Counted from the first letter of the stretch, positions 34,066 to 44,766 are shown. The stretch is DNA of 64,000 bases from Siphonodentalium dalli (GCA_032622095.1 CP136066.1:93083319-93147318); one strand, 5' to 3'. Translations and numbers: made by a program. The notes: a model not told the origin generated them from the sequence alone.

Positions 34066-34293
34066 AAATGGGTACTGTACACTAAATCCGGCCATTCATG
34101 GGACCCTCTCCTCGAGTCATAAATTCATTTTCATTATAATTACCATGTTGTTTGCATCGTTCATAGAGCACATGAGTGTATTTTGCACTCATCCATGTCA
34201 TCCATGGCTCAAATTCATTCATTTGTGGCATATATTATGTTGTTTAAAAGGAGATAGTCCAATAAATGGCCGAATTTAGTATACAGTACTCAT
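34066..34293. mobile_element. MITE with AAATGGGTACTGTACACTAAATCCGGCCATT ends
   Basis: The right end, AATGGCCGAATTTAGTATACAGTACTCAT, is the inverse of the left. Inside is a copy of the arm of the 31938-32144 foldback. Confidence 0.75.
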
Positions 34294-34364
34294 GTTATTC
34301 GTTAACAAATAATCAGCATGCTTATTTATCAAAACATTGAGAATTAGTTGCTATAACCGTGTAC

Positions 34365-34964
34365 TTAAAGGGGTACTGTACGCCATTTTCAATAAATTCC
34401 CGGTGATAACAACGATCTATTATCGATACTATATAGAAATATAAGTAATTTGAGTCGAAGATGTATTCTGTAAACGCTCAGGTTAATAGGCTATCTTAAA
34501 ATTTAATAATTTAAAAGTTAATAATTTAATATAAATTGATTTTATGGCTCCAGCCATAAAATGGCGTCTCTTAAAATTCGAATTTCCGTGTACAAAACGT
34601 AATCAAATTATAATTGAGGGATACTGGATTAGGAAAACAATTTCACACACGATCGTTTGAAACATTATGCTTATACGGGGAGAAAACCCAAGCCACTCAT
34701 TGACTAGCGACGGTACACTAACTTAAATGAGTATATGGGACTACTAAGCATATAATATAATGTTTATTTGATTCATTTGGTTGAAAACTTTACAAAAATT
34801 ACTCGACAACGACAATTTGTATTTTTGCATTCCGGTAAATTTGCCATCCGTAACAATACTTCGTACTCAACAGACTTTCAAAAAATGGAAAAGTTGTTAC
34901 CTTATTCTCCGACTCGGGGATTATAGAAACCAACAACAACATCTTGGGTACAGTACCCCTTTAA
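34365..34964. mobile_element. 600-bp element with TTAAAGGGGTACTGTAC ends
   Basis: The left end is TTAAAGGGGTACTGTACGCC. The right end is GGGTACAGTACCCCTTTAA. No transposase frame was recognised inside. Confidence 0.75.
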
Positions 34965-36110
34965 TTAAATGAAAATACTTTACTGTATTGTTGTTGTTCA
35001 AAATAAGACATTGTGGGCGAATTAGTGCTTACTCATGTTGATAATATACATTGCCCGATAGATTTATTTAATTTTTTGCGGTTCCCATTGCATATTTCAA
35101 TTACTACTTTTGTCCAGCTCGAAATTTATCAGTTGTTTATGTTCGTGTTTCCATATTTTTATTGTTTTAGTTACGTTTTGCTCGATGATCTCATATTTTG
35201 GTGTTTCAATCTGGCCAAAGTTTCTGAAAATGTCCCCCAAAAAGTCAGAACAGAAATTTCCGGCCAGCGTGACCGAAGCCTTACTGGGTTACAAACGATC
35301 ACATAGACACGAAGATCGCATAAAACCACCGACAGTGATTCGACAAGAATACGCATAAATTGTGTTTTGTTTTAATATTCGCCAGTAATTGGTAATGGAA
35401 TATTAAATGCTCGTTTGCATATGTGGCATATTTACTTTTTGAACGCCCAACTAAAATAAAAAAAAAACTGATCAAGCCAGGGGGGGGGGGGGGGTCGCGG
35501 ATTTTTTTTTACATGTATAGGGCGAAAAAAATGTTTTTGCCCCTCTCGTGGACCCACCACCCCTCTACCTGCAATTTTTTCCTTTTTTTCCGCCCAATTT
35601 TTGGGACCCACCCCCAAAATCTTACAAAAAAACATAAAATATAAACCAAATCATAGCCTAGCAAAGAATTGTTCCATTACTTATTATTTAATACTATTCC
35701 CAGCATTTTAATAAACCTCTAAACTGCTCTAAGGGAGATAATTATATTAGTATAAAATGTGGAAATGCTGAATGCATGCACTTAAAAACATTGGGCATAA
35801 TGCCATAAAACATAATAATTATGAGGTAATACATTTCCTGATATCCTCAATAACTCCATATTCTTTTATATAACAATAGTATAAGATGTTTTAGAGCTAA
35901 GGCCCAATAGTAATACTGTAGTAATAGGGGTAGAACAAATTTCATCTCCCCTATTTCTGTTATATATATCTGCACATGGGTATGATGGGACCCAAGGAAA
36001 GTCACACTCACAGCAGCTCACAGTCTAAATACATGTATGTATGTCATGTTGGTGTGCAGATTGACATATACCAATATTAGTGAAGAATTGGTAGTATTAT
36101 TAACTTATTA
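34965..36110. other. Non-coding sequence with G/C homopolymer repeat
   Basis: A 14-G run lies near 35480. It is followed by sequence (CCCACCACCCCTC...TTTTTGGGACCCACCCCC) resembling text near 37330, 59390 and 59780, so it is part of a dispersed repeat. A TAAGGGAGATAATTATATT word lies near 35730. Confidence 0.5.
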
Positions 36111-36114
36111 TTAG

Positions 36115-36321
36115 AGTATAAAGTTTAGTTTAAAGCCAGCGGAGATATCCAAGTCACGGTCACCTTGTACAAACCGTCCGTATACATGTAGGTGCCCCCT
36201 GTGCAATTTTGTTTACTGGACGTATCACATGGATACCCATTATAAGAACAAGCATCCTGGATCAGACTGTCCAGTTAAGATATGTGACTCTGAGAAAGTT
36301 CGCATGAAGAGAGTTGCATAG
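36115..36321 (+). CDS. Possible single C2H2 zinc-finger exon or fragment
   Basis: A 68-codon open frame after a TAG at 36112 encodes RPYTCRCPLCNFVYWTYHMD followed by THYKNKHPG. This fits C-x2-C-x11-H-x4-H, a C2H2-like finger with an HxxxHxxxxH pattern. It then runs CPVKICDSEKVRMKRVA to a TAG at 36319-36321. No partner exon, promoter or paralogue was found. It may be an exon of a plus-strand gene, a retrocopy fragment or transposon-derived. The frame is short, but the motif is unlikely by chance. Confidence 0.4.
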   Translation, partial: SIKFSLKPAEISKSRSPCTNRPYTCRCPLCNFVYWTYHMDTHYKNKHPGSDCPVKICDSEKVRMKRVA

Positions 36322-37774
36322 ATTACTTGTGCAGTTTGATCCAGGTTAGTATGATTTATAATTAGTTTCAAGAACAAAGTTCATATTAGTCATGTTTATA
36401 TTCTAGCTTTATGTTGCATATGGAATAAGTTGAGACTTTAATACCAAAAGCTACTTTTATAGTTACATTGCTCTATCCTGCTATATCCTAAATTGAATAT
36501 CAAAGCAACCAATAATGAACAAGCAACTAATAATTACAATACCATATGTATTGGCAGTCAAATAACTGGAACTCCAGATATACCACCTTACTACATGTAT
36601 CTGTACAGTACGTAACTGCTTCGACTTGTGAATAATAACTGTGGTTGAATTAATATCACAAAAGGCTAAGCTTTCATATTGTTATCCAAATAGTATGAAC
36701 TTTTTGTATGAGCTATTTTGTTTTATAGTTTTAAACCAGTGGAATATAGTGGAATTGTTATTTTTGTTTGTATCATCAAGTTTATCTTGATAACAAATAA
36801 TATCCATTATGTGGATTAATAACAGAAGATGGTAATCATTTCATAATTATGCTTATATGCAAGCATTGTCGACTGATTGTGTCTGAGCATATAATTATGT
36901 TATAACAGTTAACAAATTTGTCAAAAGTAATTGCAAATTTCATCTCAGAATTCATCAATATAAACTCAGCTTTATATTTTGTTCAAACCCTTAAAGGGAT
37001 ACACATGTGTATATATATAGCTATAACATACACTTTGACATCCAATTGAAAGGCTATCTTGGATATGCATATTATAAATGTTTGTTCTTGTGTTTTAATG
37101 TTTGTTATATGATTTGTTTATATATATATAATATATCTTTCATCCGTCAAAATCTGGTACATTAATTTTGACATACATCATCATACATACACCCCTAAAT
37201 GGTAGTTAGTTCTGGTTAGTATGTTTTAAATAGCCTAGTGTGTCATATGGTTGATATTAACAGATTACATGGGCGCAAAAACAGTGATTTTAAGTGGAGG
37301 AAAAAAATAGCATTTTTGGTCATTTACGCATTTTTTCCGGGTCCAAATGACCCACCCACCCCCGCCCTATATATGGAATTTTTGTGCGCGACCCCCCCCC
37401 CCCCCCCCCTGATCAAGCTACAGTTTTTGGAAATCAATATTTTACCACCAAAACATACAAACAATGGTCGTTTATGTTGGAAACCAGTATGGTATAAAAC
37501 ATACTAAAAATAGCCCCATATTTCAAATCGGATGGGGAATATAGTAGAAGGATGCCACCTAAGATGGCCAACAAGACCGAAGTCTGATTATGATTATTTG
37601 TACATGTGAATTTGGACTACTTCCCCGTTTCCCCGGGATAATAGTATGACAACACCGTTCAGGGTTCAGAACACTTAGGGGAGATAATATAACTGACAGA
37701 AAAGATGCTAAGCACAATTGTTTCTCTGAAATAAATTATGGTAAACACAACAAGTGTAGAATCTTCACATCTAC
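36322..37774. other. Non-coding sequence
   Basis: It includes TA-rich microsatellite (37115) and a C-tract of about 19 bases (near 37390) in the same repeat type as 35480. Sequence just left of 37775 is the 3' flank of exon D; I saw no canonical AATAAA close by. Confidence 0.5.
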
Positions 37775-38895
37775 TCAAATAGGGAACCCGAAGTATTCGC
37801 CAATCATTCCCCAAAAGTCTCCTGAAACACGAGGCTCGCCTCCCACTGGAGGCCCCATTGGTATCGGCATGCCTGGCCGATATACGTTGGCGACCAATAA
37901 GTTCGTTGAATCGTTCACTGCCATAAATGCTTCGAGGTATTGCCCTGGATACATTGGACCAACCATCCCTTGTCGTTCTAACAACATTTCCAATAATAGC
38001 AACAACCTTGAAATTGTTGCGAACCCAACGGGTGCAACACGAGACATAGGGTCGTACGGTGTAGTTGTTGTTGGTATTGTGGTAGTGGTTGTTGTTGGTA
38101 TTGTGGTAGTTGTTGTTGTGGTTGTAGTTGACATCGTCGTTGTTGTTGCTGTTGTTGTTGAGGTAGTGCTTGTAGGGTTAACATTATGTCCGGCGTTGAC
38201 TGCATACTGAGGCCCGGTGCCGTGGTTCCCACCAGCAGTTAATGCAATGACGCCAACTCCTGTTGACACTGCCGTTTGTGTGCCTCCGTGCACGTTATGT
38301 TGAGGAATGGCGTGATTACTTGTTCCGGTATGAGTTACGGTATGAGTTCCAGTATGAGTTCCGGTATGCATTCCGGTATGCATTCCTGTGTGCGTAGTTT
38401 GTGCACGAGTGTCTCCATGTAAGGTCTGTTGAGGCACAGCGTGAGTACCTGAAGCAAAATGACTTCCGGTCTGCGCAATTTGAACGTGGGGTGATCCCGC
38501 AAATTGGACGTTACTTCCTTGTCCAATCGGATGTGAAGACGAAGGAACCACGTGGCTGCTGACAACGCCGCCATGTGAGCCGGCTTGGTTATTTTGTAAA
38601 ACTGATCCTGCATGCACACCAGAGACTTGGTGCTGTTTATTCCCCCCAATCGCCGTTGCAGAATTGGTCAACTTGCTAGCGAAGTAAGCGTTTGGATCAA
38701 ATGATGACGTCTGACCTGTACGTGCAGACAGCGTCTGCATATTCTTCATAAATTTTTCCCGAAAGCGTTCGGCAGCTAGGTAAGCAGTGTATGCCATCTG
38801 TTCTATTGATTGGGGAGCTTGCCTCTTCCGTCGCACATGCGTGTTGGGAACAGCTGCATCCATGTGCTGTCCGGGTGCGGGCACATGCGAATCAA
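37775..38895 (-). CDS. Terminal exon D of secreted low-complexity paralogue (YDP domain)
   Basis: A phase-1 acceptor (TTTTTGTCTAATTACAG before 38895) opens a 372-residue frame ending in a TGA at 37775-37777. After about 20 residues comes the basic site RRKR (38833-38822), then at once the AYLAAERFREKF motif. A Gly/His/Gln-rich stretch follows with HTGMHTGTHTGTHT repeats (about 38330-38400), which could bind metal ions or be O-glycosylated. Next is a Thr run broken by IP (about 38060-38170), then the C-terminal 93-residue domain: YDP start, ISRLLLLLEMLLERQ helix, and DFWGMIGEYFG end. Compared with exons C and E the domain is 5 residues shorter and the most diverged. The 135-bp exon at 40342-40208 could be its 5' partner. 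Confidence 0.8.
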
Positions 38896-39280
38896 CTGTA
38901 ATTAGACAAAAAACATAACATAAGATGGGACCGAATTTACAAATGGATAACTGGTGGAAGGAACGAATGTTAATTTTACTGCATAGAACCTGGATGTCAG
39001 TTCAAAATATAATCACCGAAGGACGTATATAAGATTCAAATATAATTCTAACAGCATCTAACGTCTCTCTCTCTCTCTCAGTGCAACGCTAGTGTAAGCT
39101 CATTTTATTCTGCGAAAACCGGCCGCAAATACACGTAGCATGCGTCGACGCCATTAAAAAAAACCTTCAGAGTTTTGAGTTAGGGGCGCCCCATATCTGC
39201 CAATCATGTATCCCGCCAAATTGTATAAACAAGTTGTAGACAGAAACTGTCCAATGGATCTATATTGGTCTTGGCTTGAA

Positions 39281-39543
39281 TTAACCCTTCCACGAGAGGA
39301 GCTTTGTGAAATTTTGCGAAAACCCTGCGCCAATGTATTCTCTTATATATGCGAGTATCCCATAGGGAGCCTCTTATATATAAGATAATACATAGGCCTA
39401 ACAATATTTACCTTGACCTTGTAAGCCAATGCATTCATGTATATATGCGAAGCTCACTATGAAAGAGTCGCATATATAAGAGAATGCACTGACACATGAT
39501 CTTTAATGCTGCACAAGCGCGGCTCCCGCCATTAAAGTGTTAA
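39281..39543 (-). mobile_element. MITE, TTATATATGCGA family, copy
   Basis: It starts TTAACCCTTCCACGAGAGGAGC and ends GCACAAGCGCGGCTCCCGCCATTAAAGTGTTAA, inverse to the 31422 copy. It has three TTATATATGCGA-type words. Confidence 0.75.
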
Positions 39544-39948
39544 AAATAACAAGTGCTGTCTATATTTCAGTACACATTCGTTCGGTTCCCAATTGTGCTT
39601 ATAATTCCAGTTTAGTTGTTGCATGGTTACTATCAATTGTCCTTTTTTGTTTCAGACAAGAAGGTACTGAAAGAAACGTCTGAACGGTCATATTTCCCGA
39701 ATTACTCATGCAATAATACCGCACTTAGACATATATATATTGCGGTAGTGAATACTGAGCTATTGACATACCGCACATGGAGTCACAAGCTGCCATGCAT
39801 TCGTATCATTCAACTGCGGACATTAATTGATCTCCATTTCAAGAGATCCAAATACCAAATGCTGCACTAAGATATTATATGTATGTATAGACCAGGAAAT
39901 ACCGGTTTATTAAATGTTAATGCAAGGTATTTAAATAAGATCTAACTG

Positions 39949-40160
39949 AACCCTTTCTTTAATAAATACTCATTGACGAATAGTTCCCTTGGGAAATTCT
40001 TGTTAAACTTATTATCTGAATAGTTCATGTCAATACATAGGAATCCGTCTGCACTTGCATTATCTGTTTGTCCGTCTATCGTCCATCCAGAAGAAGAATG
40101 AACCAACCCAATGTATACTTTTATAACTGGTGGGAGAATAGATTCAGTAAAGAAAGGGTT
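39949..40160 (+). mobile_element. MITE, AACCCTTTC family, copy
   Basis: The ends are AACCCTTTCTTTAATAAATACTCATTGACG and GATTCAGTAAAGAAAGGGTTA. The core is AACTTATTATCTGAA. Confidence 0.8.
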
Positions 40161-40207
40161 ACAATTTGTACAACTAGAATTATGAAATTGCGTCAGAAAT
40201 AACATAC

Positions 40208-40342
40208 CTGTCGCAATTCCAACTCCATCACCCACGGACCACGTGACATCTCTAAATATAGAATTCCCATCGGTGAGTAGCTTCTCCGTTATTGTTCTTG
40301 GAAAAATGAACTTGAAAATCCGATATGTCCAGTAAACAAATA
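40208..40342 (-). CDS. Candidate 135-bp phase 1-1 exon upstream of exon D
   Basis: The acceptor CATTTCACCCTCTAAATACACAG precedes 40342, and the donor G|GTATGT follows 40208. Both are phase 1, with 44 whole codons between. The text contains FIFPRTITEKLLTDG and ends DGVGIAT, giving a Val codon when joined to exon D. The same open frame continues upstream to an ATG at 40418, so the start of this exon is uncertain. It is similar in length to the 138-bp exon at 45649-45512, but similarity in sequence is weak (EKLLTD versus DNLLND). Confidence 0.4.
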
Positions 40343-41041
40343 CTGTGTATTTAGAGGGTGAAATGAATGTTTGGTTCGATATGTCGAATTTGACTTGAAA
40401 CATATGTCCAAAGAACATCCCGAGAACAAGTGAACTATAACTGACAATAAATTATCCGTGGGATCAGTGGCGTTGAAAAATTTCAGTATTTTGAAATGTA
40501 GTACCACATGCATAAAGCTTTTTTCAAATTCGTCAATATGTTGTTACTCTCTTATAATAGGTAATTTTGTATTGTATTCTTTGTTGTTGTTTTTTTTCTA
40601 TTTTCTCTTTGCATTTATCGGTGTATATATATATTCGCGAAACTTCAATTAAAATTGTTTTTTAAAGACATAATCCGGTTATTTTCAAGTGGCATACATT
40701 TGTCAAATTGTATAGAGTCATGTAACTTTAACTAATGTTAACAATCATCAATCCAATTGGGAGTGTTATTACCAGGCCGTCATCGCTATAATTAGAATGT
40801 GCTCGAATTCAACAAATATACAAATTATTTAAAAGTGTGAAGGACCCTATACAATTTGGCCAACTTTATGCCACATGACAATAACAGGACTATTCCCTCA
40901 AATATCAACTACCAGTGATGTGATGATGGATACGCTTATGAATGGGAATGTTGGCTGACACCCAAGGTCCAGGATGGTGGAATTGGAATTTCATTCGCGA
41001 TCATCCGTTATGTTCTTGTCTTGCCTGCCGATATATGCAGT

Positions 41042-41181
41042 TATGCCCTAAATAATCGACTCCTTAACCACAGCAGAAAGTGGGAGCTTTCCGATGAATG
41101 GCAACAAGCCATATTTCCGACTAAATCCTGAAAAATTACCCATAATTATGCTGTGGTTAAGGAGTCGATTATTTAGGGCAT
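41042..41181. repeat. Hairpin with 33-base arms
   Basis: ATGCCCTAAATAATCGACTCCTTAACCACAGC and its exact inverse flank about 75 bases. Confidence 0.85.
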
Positions 41182-41220
41182 TACTGTATGTTCCAAATCA
41201 ATATGTCTTTGTGTTAGCAA

Positions 41221-41412
41221 TTAACCCTTTCTTTACTAAATACTGGAGTAGTTATCTTAATAACAGTTCAGATCATAACTTCAACAAACGACCATATTGT
41301 TTTGTCTACCGTCTGCTTTTATTACGTAACATCCCTCCAAATGAATAATAGACCATTCAAATGTATACTTTTATAGCTGAATGGGAGAATACATATACTA
41401 TAGAAAGGGTTA
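41221..41412 (+). mobile_element. MITE, AACCCTTTC family, copy
   Basis: It starts TTAACCCTTTCTTTACTAAATACT and ends ATACTATAGAAAGGGTTAA. Confidence 0.8.
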
Positions 41413-41453
41413 ACACATTTCGGCCACGCGTACGGTTATCTGAACATATCTTA

Positions 41454-41690
41454 TAACCCTTTATATACTCTATACTCATTGACAAGTAGTTATCCCTTTG
41501 GAAATGTTCAGATAATAAGTTCATCAAATAAATAGGTCGTTTCCCCTCCAATATTTGAACTCCTACTGCCAGTTTAGTATCTGGCGTCTGCTTATTTTTC
41601 CTGCAAACCCCTCCAGATGAACAATATACCATTCCAAATGTATAGTTCTATAACTGAGCGGAAGAATTCTGTTATCGTGGGAAAGAGTTC
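41454..41690 (+). mobile_element. MITE, AACCCTTTC family, copy
   Basis: It starts TAACCCTTTATATACTCTATACTCATTGACAAG and keeps TTCAGATAATAAGTTCA and ACCATTCCAAATGTATA. The right end is degraded (GGGAAAGAGTT). Confidence 0.7.
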
Positions 41691-41916
41691 ATTAGGCGAA
41701 TGGTTTATGATCACACCCAGCCACATTTGTTTTACCTCTTTGTGTGTACAAATATACTCAAATAGAAATGTCAATCAGAAATTCACACCAAAGTGTTACT
41801 TTGAACACGTACAGCGCAGGATAACAAAGATTATTCCACAAATAAGTAGAATTACTTAACGCGAACGTATGATTAATCTAAACTTGTTATTCATAACAAA
41901 CATACGTTTTAGATGT

Positions 41917-42060
41917 GATCTCAGTTATAAAAGCATACATTTGGAATGGTACATTGTTCATCTGGATGGGTTTTCGTGAAAAATAAGCTGTCAACAGATA
42001 ATAAGCGTACAGTACGACTCCAAATATTGGAAGGAAAACGACCTATATATGATGAACTAA
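41917..42060 (-). mobile_element. Partial inverted MITE, AACCCTTTC family
   Basis: CTCAGTTATAAAAGCATACATTTGGAATGGTA...TTCATCTGGATGGG is the inverse of the right half of the family. The end near exon C is degraded. Confidence 0.6.
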
Positions 42061-42218
42061 GTTCAATTCGCGACGTGAAGATCATGTCCCGCTTTATATC
42101 TCCATATGTATGGTATATCCACACGAGGACTAAGGAGTCAGAATATAAACTCTCCGAATGTGATATTTTAAAAACAAATTTTAACATAGTCTCATACAGC
42201 CACTTCTGCGAACAAAAC

Positions 42219-43402
42219 TCAAACCATCACGCCGAAATTTTCTGGGATAGCCATCCAGAAATCAGTCAAATCGATCGGCTCCCCCATTGGGTCTCCTGTC
42301 CTGGTCATCGGAAACCTCGCAGGTGCCAAGCCAGACTGGTACTGATTTGTCACCAAGAACACCTTCATGCTGTTCAATACAGTCATTACATTTTCAAATT
42401 CCTGACCGATGAAAGGTCCAACTGTTGCTTGCTTCTCTATGAGCAACTTTACCAAACGTAGCAGTTTAGTTATTGGTCCCACTCCAGTCTGCTTGATTAC
42501 CGAGAACGGGTCATATCGTGTTGTTGTTGGGAGTGTGGTGGTTGTAGTTGTCGGTGTTGTTGTGATAGTTGTCGGGATTGTCGTCGTTGTTGTTGTGGCG
42601 GCGGCGGTTGTCGTAGTTGTCGCGACTGGGGGGTTCAGGTTTGGCATCGCCGCGTTATGACCGGCTACAGTATTAGGTGGTCCTATATTGGCCGCCAGGC
42701 TAGGGAGCCCAGATCCACCAATAGATGTCCCAGAATTAGCAGGAATATTCAATATGGAAGGTAAACTGTTTCCAGTGTTGGCCCCACCGGTGGGTTGGGC
42801 TGCGTTAATTGACGTCATACTCTGGCGGAAACGCTCCATGATACTTTTCCTGAACTGTTCCGCAGCCAAATATGCGCCATACGTTTGGCGGTCCATTTGT
42901 ATTCCGTTATGAACTATCATATCAGACGTCGCAGACCCAGAACCAGCCGTATTGCTGACCTGACCAGACACTCCCAATGAACCGGTCGACGCTCCAGGTA
43001 CATGCGCAGATGGAGAATTAATCGCTGGATTGGGCGCATGTCCTGTTCCAGAATTCAACGCAGGAAGTTGAGAAGCAATATTACTGACACTGTTCGTTCG
43101 AGACACGGCGATGTTAGATACGACTGGATTGGGCGCATGTCCTGTTCCGGTATTCATTCCTCCTCCAAATGAAGCCGTCGGTGCAAGAGGCGCGGCGTGA
43201 GAATTAATTTGTGAACTCTGCAAGCCACTCCCAGAATTCAACGCAGGAAGTTGAGGAGCTATATTACTGACACTGTTCGTTCGAGACACGGCTATGTTAG
43301 ATACGACTTCAGCGTTCTTGTTGTTCGACATACCAATGATATGCCGTTTACGTCGTATTTGGGCTTGTGTGTTTGGAGCAGCACTTCCGGGCTGCGCCTC
43401 AG
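42219..43402 (-). CDS. Terminal exon C of secreted low-complexity paralogue (YDP domain)
   Basis: A phase-1 acceptor (TTTTATTCACTTTCAG before 43402) opens a 393-residue frame ending at 42219. A 15-residue lead is followed by the basic site RRKR (43355-43344). A stretch rich in Asn, Ser and Gly follows and contains a near-perfect duplication of VSNIAVSRTNSVSNIA. Then come the YGAYLAAEQFRKS motif, a Pro/Gly region and a Thr-rich linker (about 42520-42610). The last 98 residues are the shared domain: YDP, ITKLLRLVKLLIEKQ, EFENVMTVLNSMKVFLVTN, DFW and NFG. By my hand alignment about 31 of the first 60 positions are identical to exon E, and both domains are exactly 98 residues. A hydrophobic signal-like exon lies about 0.9 kb upstream, and the 138-bp exon 2.1 kb upstream. 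Confidence 0.82.
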
Positions 43403-44337
43403 CTGAAAGTGAATAAAAGTCAGGCGTAATAAATCTGACAAGAAAAACTTAAGAGTGGATCATCCGCTATCATATGTATATCATCGGTGTGAAATTCGCC
43501 GCTGTTCTATGATTTAATTGTGCATGTACGTGACGTGTAAGCATAGGAATTGCGATCACGCATTAACTGATGTTGATCCTGTTAGCTAAAATGTGATATC
43601 TGCCGAAACTTAGGATATACATGCAAGGACGTATTGAAAAGTGTGTGAATTACCATGTTCCCACTTCCTTGTCGAATGCAATATGCGCCATGTGTCGTTA
43701 ACCCTTTCATGACAGGAGCTGCGCTAATGCAGCATTAAATATCCTGCATATATAAGAGAATGCACTGTCTTACAAGTTCAAGGTAAACATTGTTAGGCCA
43801 ATGCATTCTTATACATGCGAGGCTCCCTATGGGAGATGGGAGACTCGCATATATAAAAGAGAATGCATTTGCCCAGGGTTTTCGCAAAACATTTGATGAA
43901 GCTCACGTCATGGAAGGCTTAAATACTGTGCTGTAGCCAAAATCTAATTAAACATCGTGGAGTAGCTGTAAACATATGTACTTCTCCAAAAATTGTCGCG
44001 GACTTCCCTTTTCGATTAAAATATGTACATTCTTATTGCGATAAACACATAAATACTAGGAAGATATTTGACAAAACTTGCAAGCAATCTAAACACATCT
44101 TCAAAATGACAGTGCATGCACTAAACTTTACGTTCCATGCGTATTATATTAGGTGTTCATCAAATAATAGATGAAAATTTCGCATGGGACAATGCGTTTC
44201 TCAACCACAAACTATTAATTTCCAAAACACGAGTATTTGATAAAGTATCAAGCTTGCGGTTTCGCCAAATAGCGTCCATAACTGTAAAGTCTCAATAACA
44301 AAGCCCTCTCAAAAGTTACTACTAGTGATCAACTTAC
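43403..44337. other. Intron with a MITE
   Basis: A TTATATATGCGA-family MITE lies at 43699-43924. No other feature was identified between the signal-like exon and exon C. Confidence 0.55.
43699..43924 (+). mobile_element. MITE, TTATATATGCGA family, copy
   Basis: It starts TTAACCCTTTCATGACAGGAGCTGCGCTAATGCAGC and ends CACGTCATGGAAGGCTTAA, with an internal hairpin of CTCGCATATATAAAAGAGAATGCATT. Confidence 0.75.
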
Positions 44338-44440
44338 TCTGAGTTAGTGGTCTGGTGAATATTTTGATGTCTTCTTCGTTCAAGGCAAGAAACAAAACGA
44401 ATATGAATATCCAAGCGGCCAAAGCTGAATTTTCCAACAG
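44338..44440 (-). CDS. Hydrophobic signal-peptide-like exon upstream of exon C
   Basis: The frame ending at the donor A|GTAAGT (after 44338, phase 1) encodes a strongly hydrophobic stretch, ALAAWIFIFVLFLAL, then NEEDIK and about ten further residues. This looks like a signal peptide followed by a short mature start. Joined to exon C the reading frame continues in phase. No ATG precedes it in frame: a TAG lies within the AACCCTTTC-family MITE that ends at 44445. If that MITE (with its TA duplication) is ignored, the frame runs back to an ATG about 44733-44731. Either the first exon was split by the MITE, a CTG start is used, or the exon is internal with a weak acceptor (AAATTCAG). Confidence 0.45.
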
Positions 44441-44444
44441 CCGT

Positions 44445-44697
44445 AACCCTTTCTAAACTAAATGTATTCTCCCACTCAGTTATAATAGTATACATTTGAA
44501 TGGTTTATTATTCATCTGGAGTCTTGTTCAGGATCAAATAAGTTGAGGGCTGATAATAAACACACAAAAGCGGTCGTATTTATTGGAGGTAAATGTTCAG
44601 TAATAAGTTCAGCAAAAGGTCGTCTTTTATTCAACTTATTATCTGAACATTTCTTAGTGAACTACTCATCAGTGAGTATTGAGTACTGAAATGCTTA
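44445..44697 (-). mobile_element. MITE, AACCCTTTC family, inserted in a signal-peptide exon
   Basis: The ends TAACCCTTTCTAAACTAAATG and CAGTACTGAAATGCTTA-type sequence fit the family, with TA flanking both edges. The core hairpin is AGTAATAAGTTCAGC / AACTTATTATCTGAACATTTC. The element abuts the hydrophobic exon at 44338-44440. Confidence 0.75.
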
Positions 44698-44766
44698 ATG
44701 ACTCAAGACTGAAGGAATCATAGAAATACATCAAGCACTACGTGATGACGGTTTTTATAGCGTTTT

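Larger units (their letters stand above)
38896..40207. other. Intron or intergenic sequence with two MITEs
   Basis: It holds a CT microsatellite (39066), a TTATATATGCGA-family MITE (39281-39543) and an AACCCTTTC-family MITE (39949-40160). A plus-strand frame at 39616-39870 has no motif. Confidence 0.5.
40343..42218. other. Intron or intergenic sequence rich in MITEs
   Basis: It holds a 140-bp hairpin (41042-41181), three AACCCTTTC-family copies (41221-41412, 41454-41690, and an inverted one about 41917-42060) and no supported exon. Confidence 0.55.

Noticed and set aside
35230-35358. 42-codon plus-strand frame starting MSPKKSEQKFP
   Set aside because: Protein-like composition, but no splice context, motif or homologous copy in the window.
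37978-38232. Poly-Gln frame on the minus strand and poly-Val frame on the plus strand in exon D
   Set aside because: They are alternative frames of the poly-Thr (ACN) tract of exon D.
39616-39870. Plus-strand frame with an acceptor-like TTTTTTGTTTCAG inside
   Set aside because: No recognisable domain. The same spot also gives an acceptor-like sequence on the other strand, so it is probably chance.
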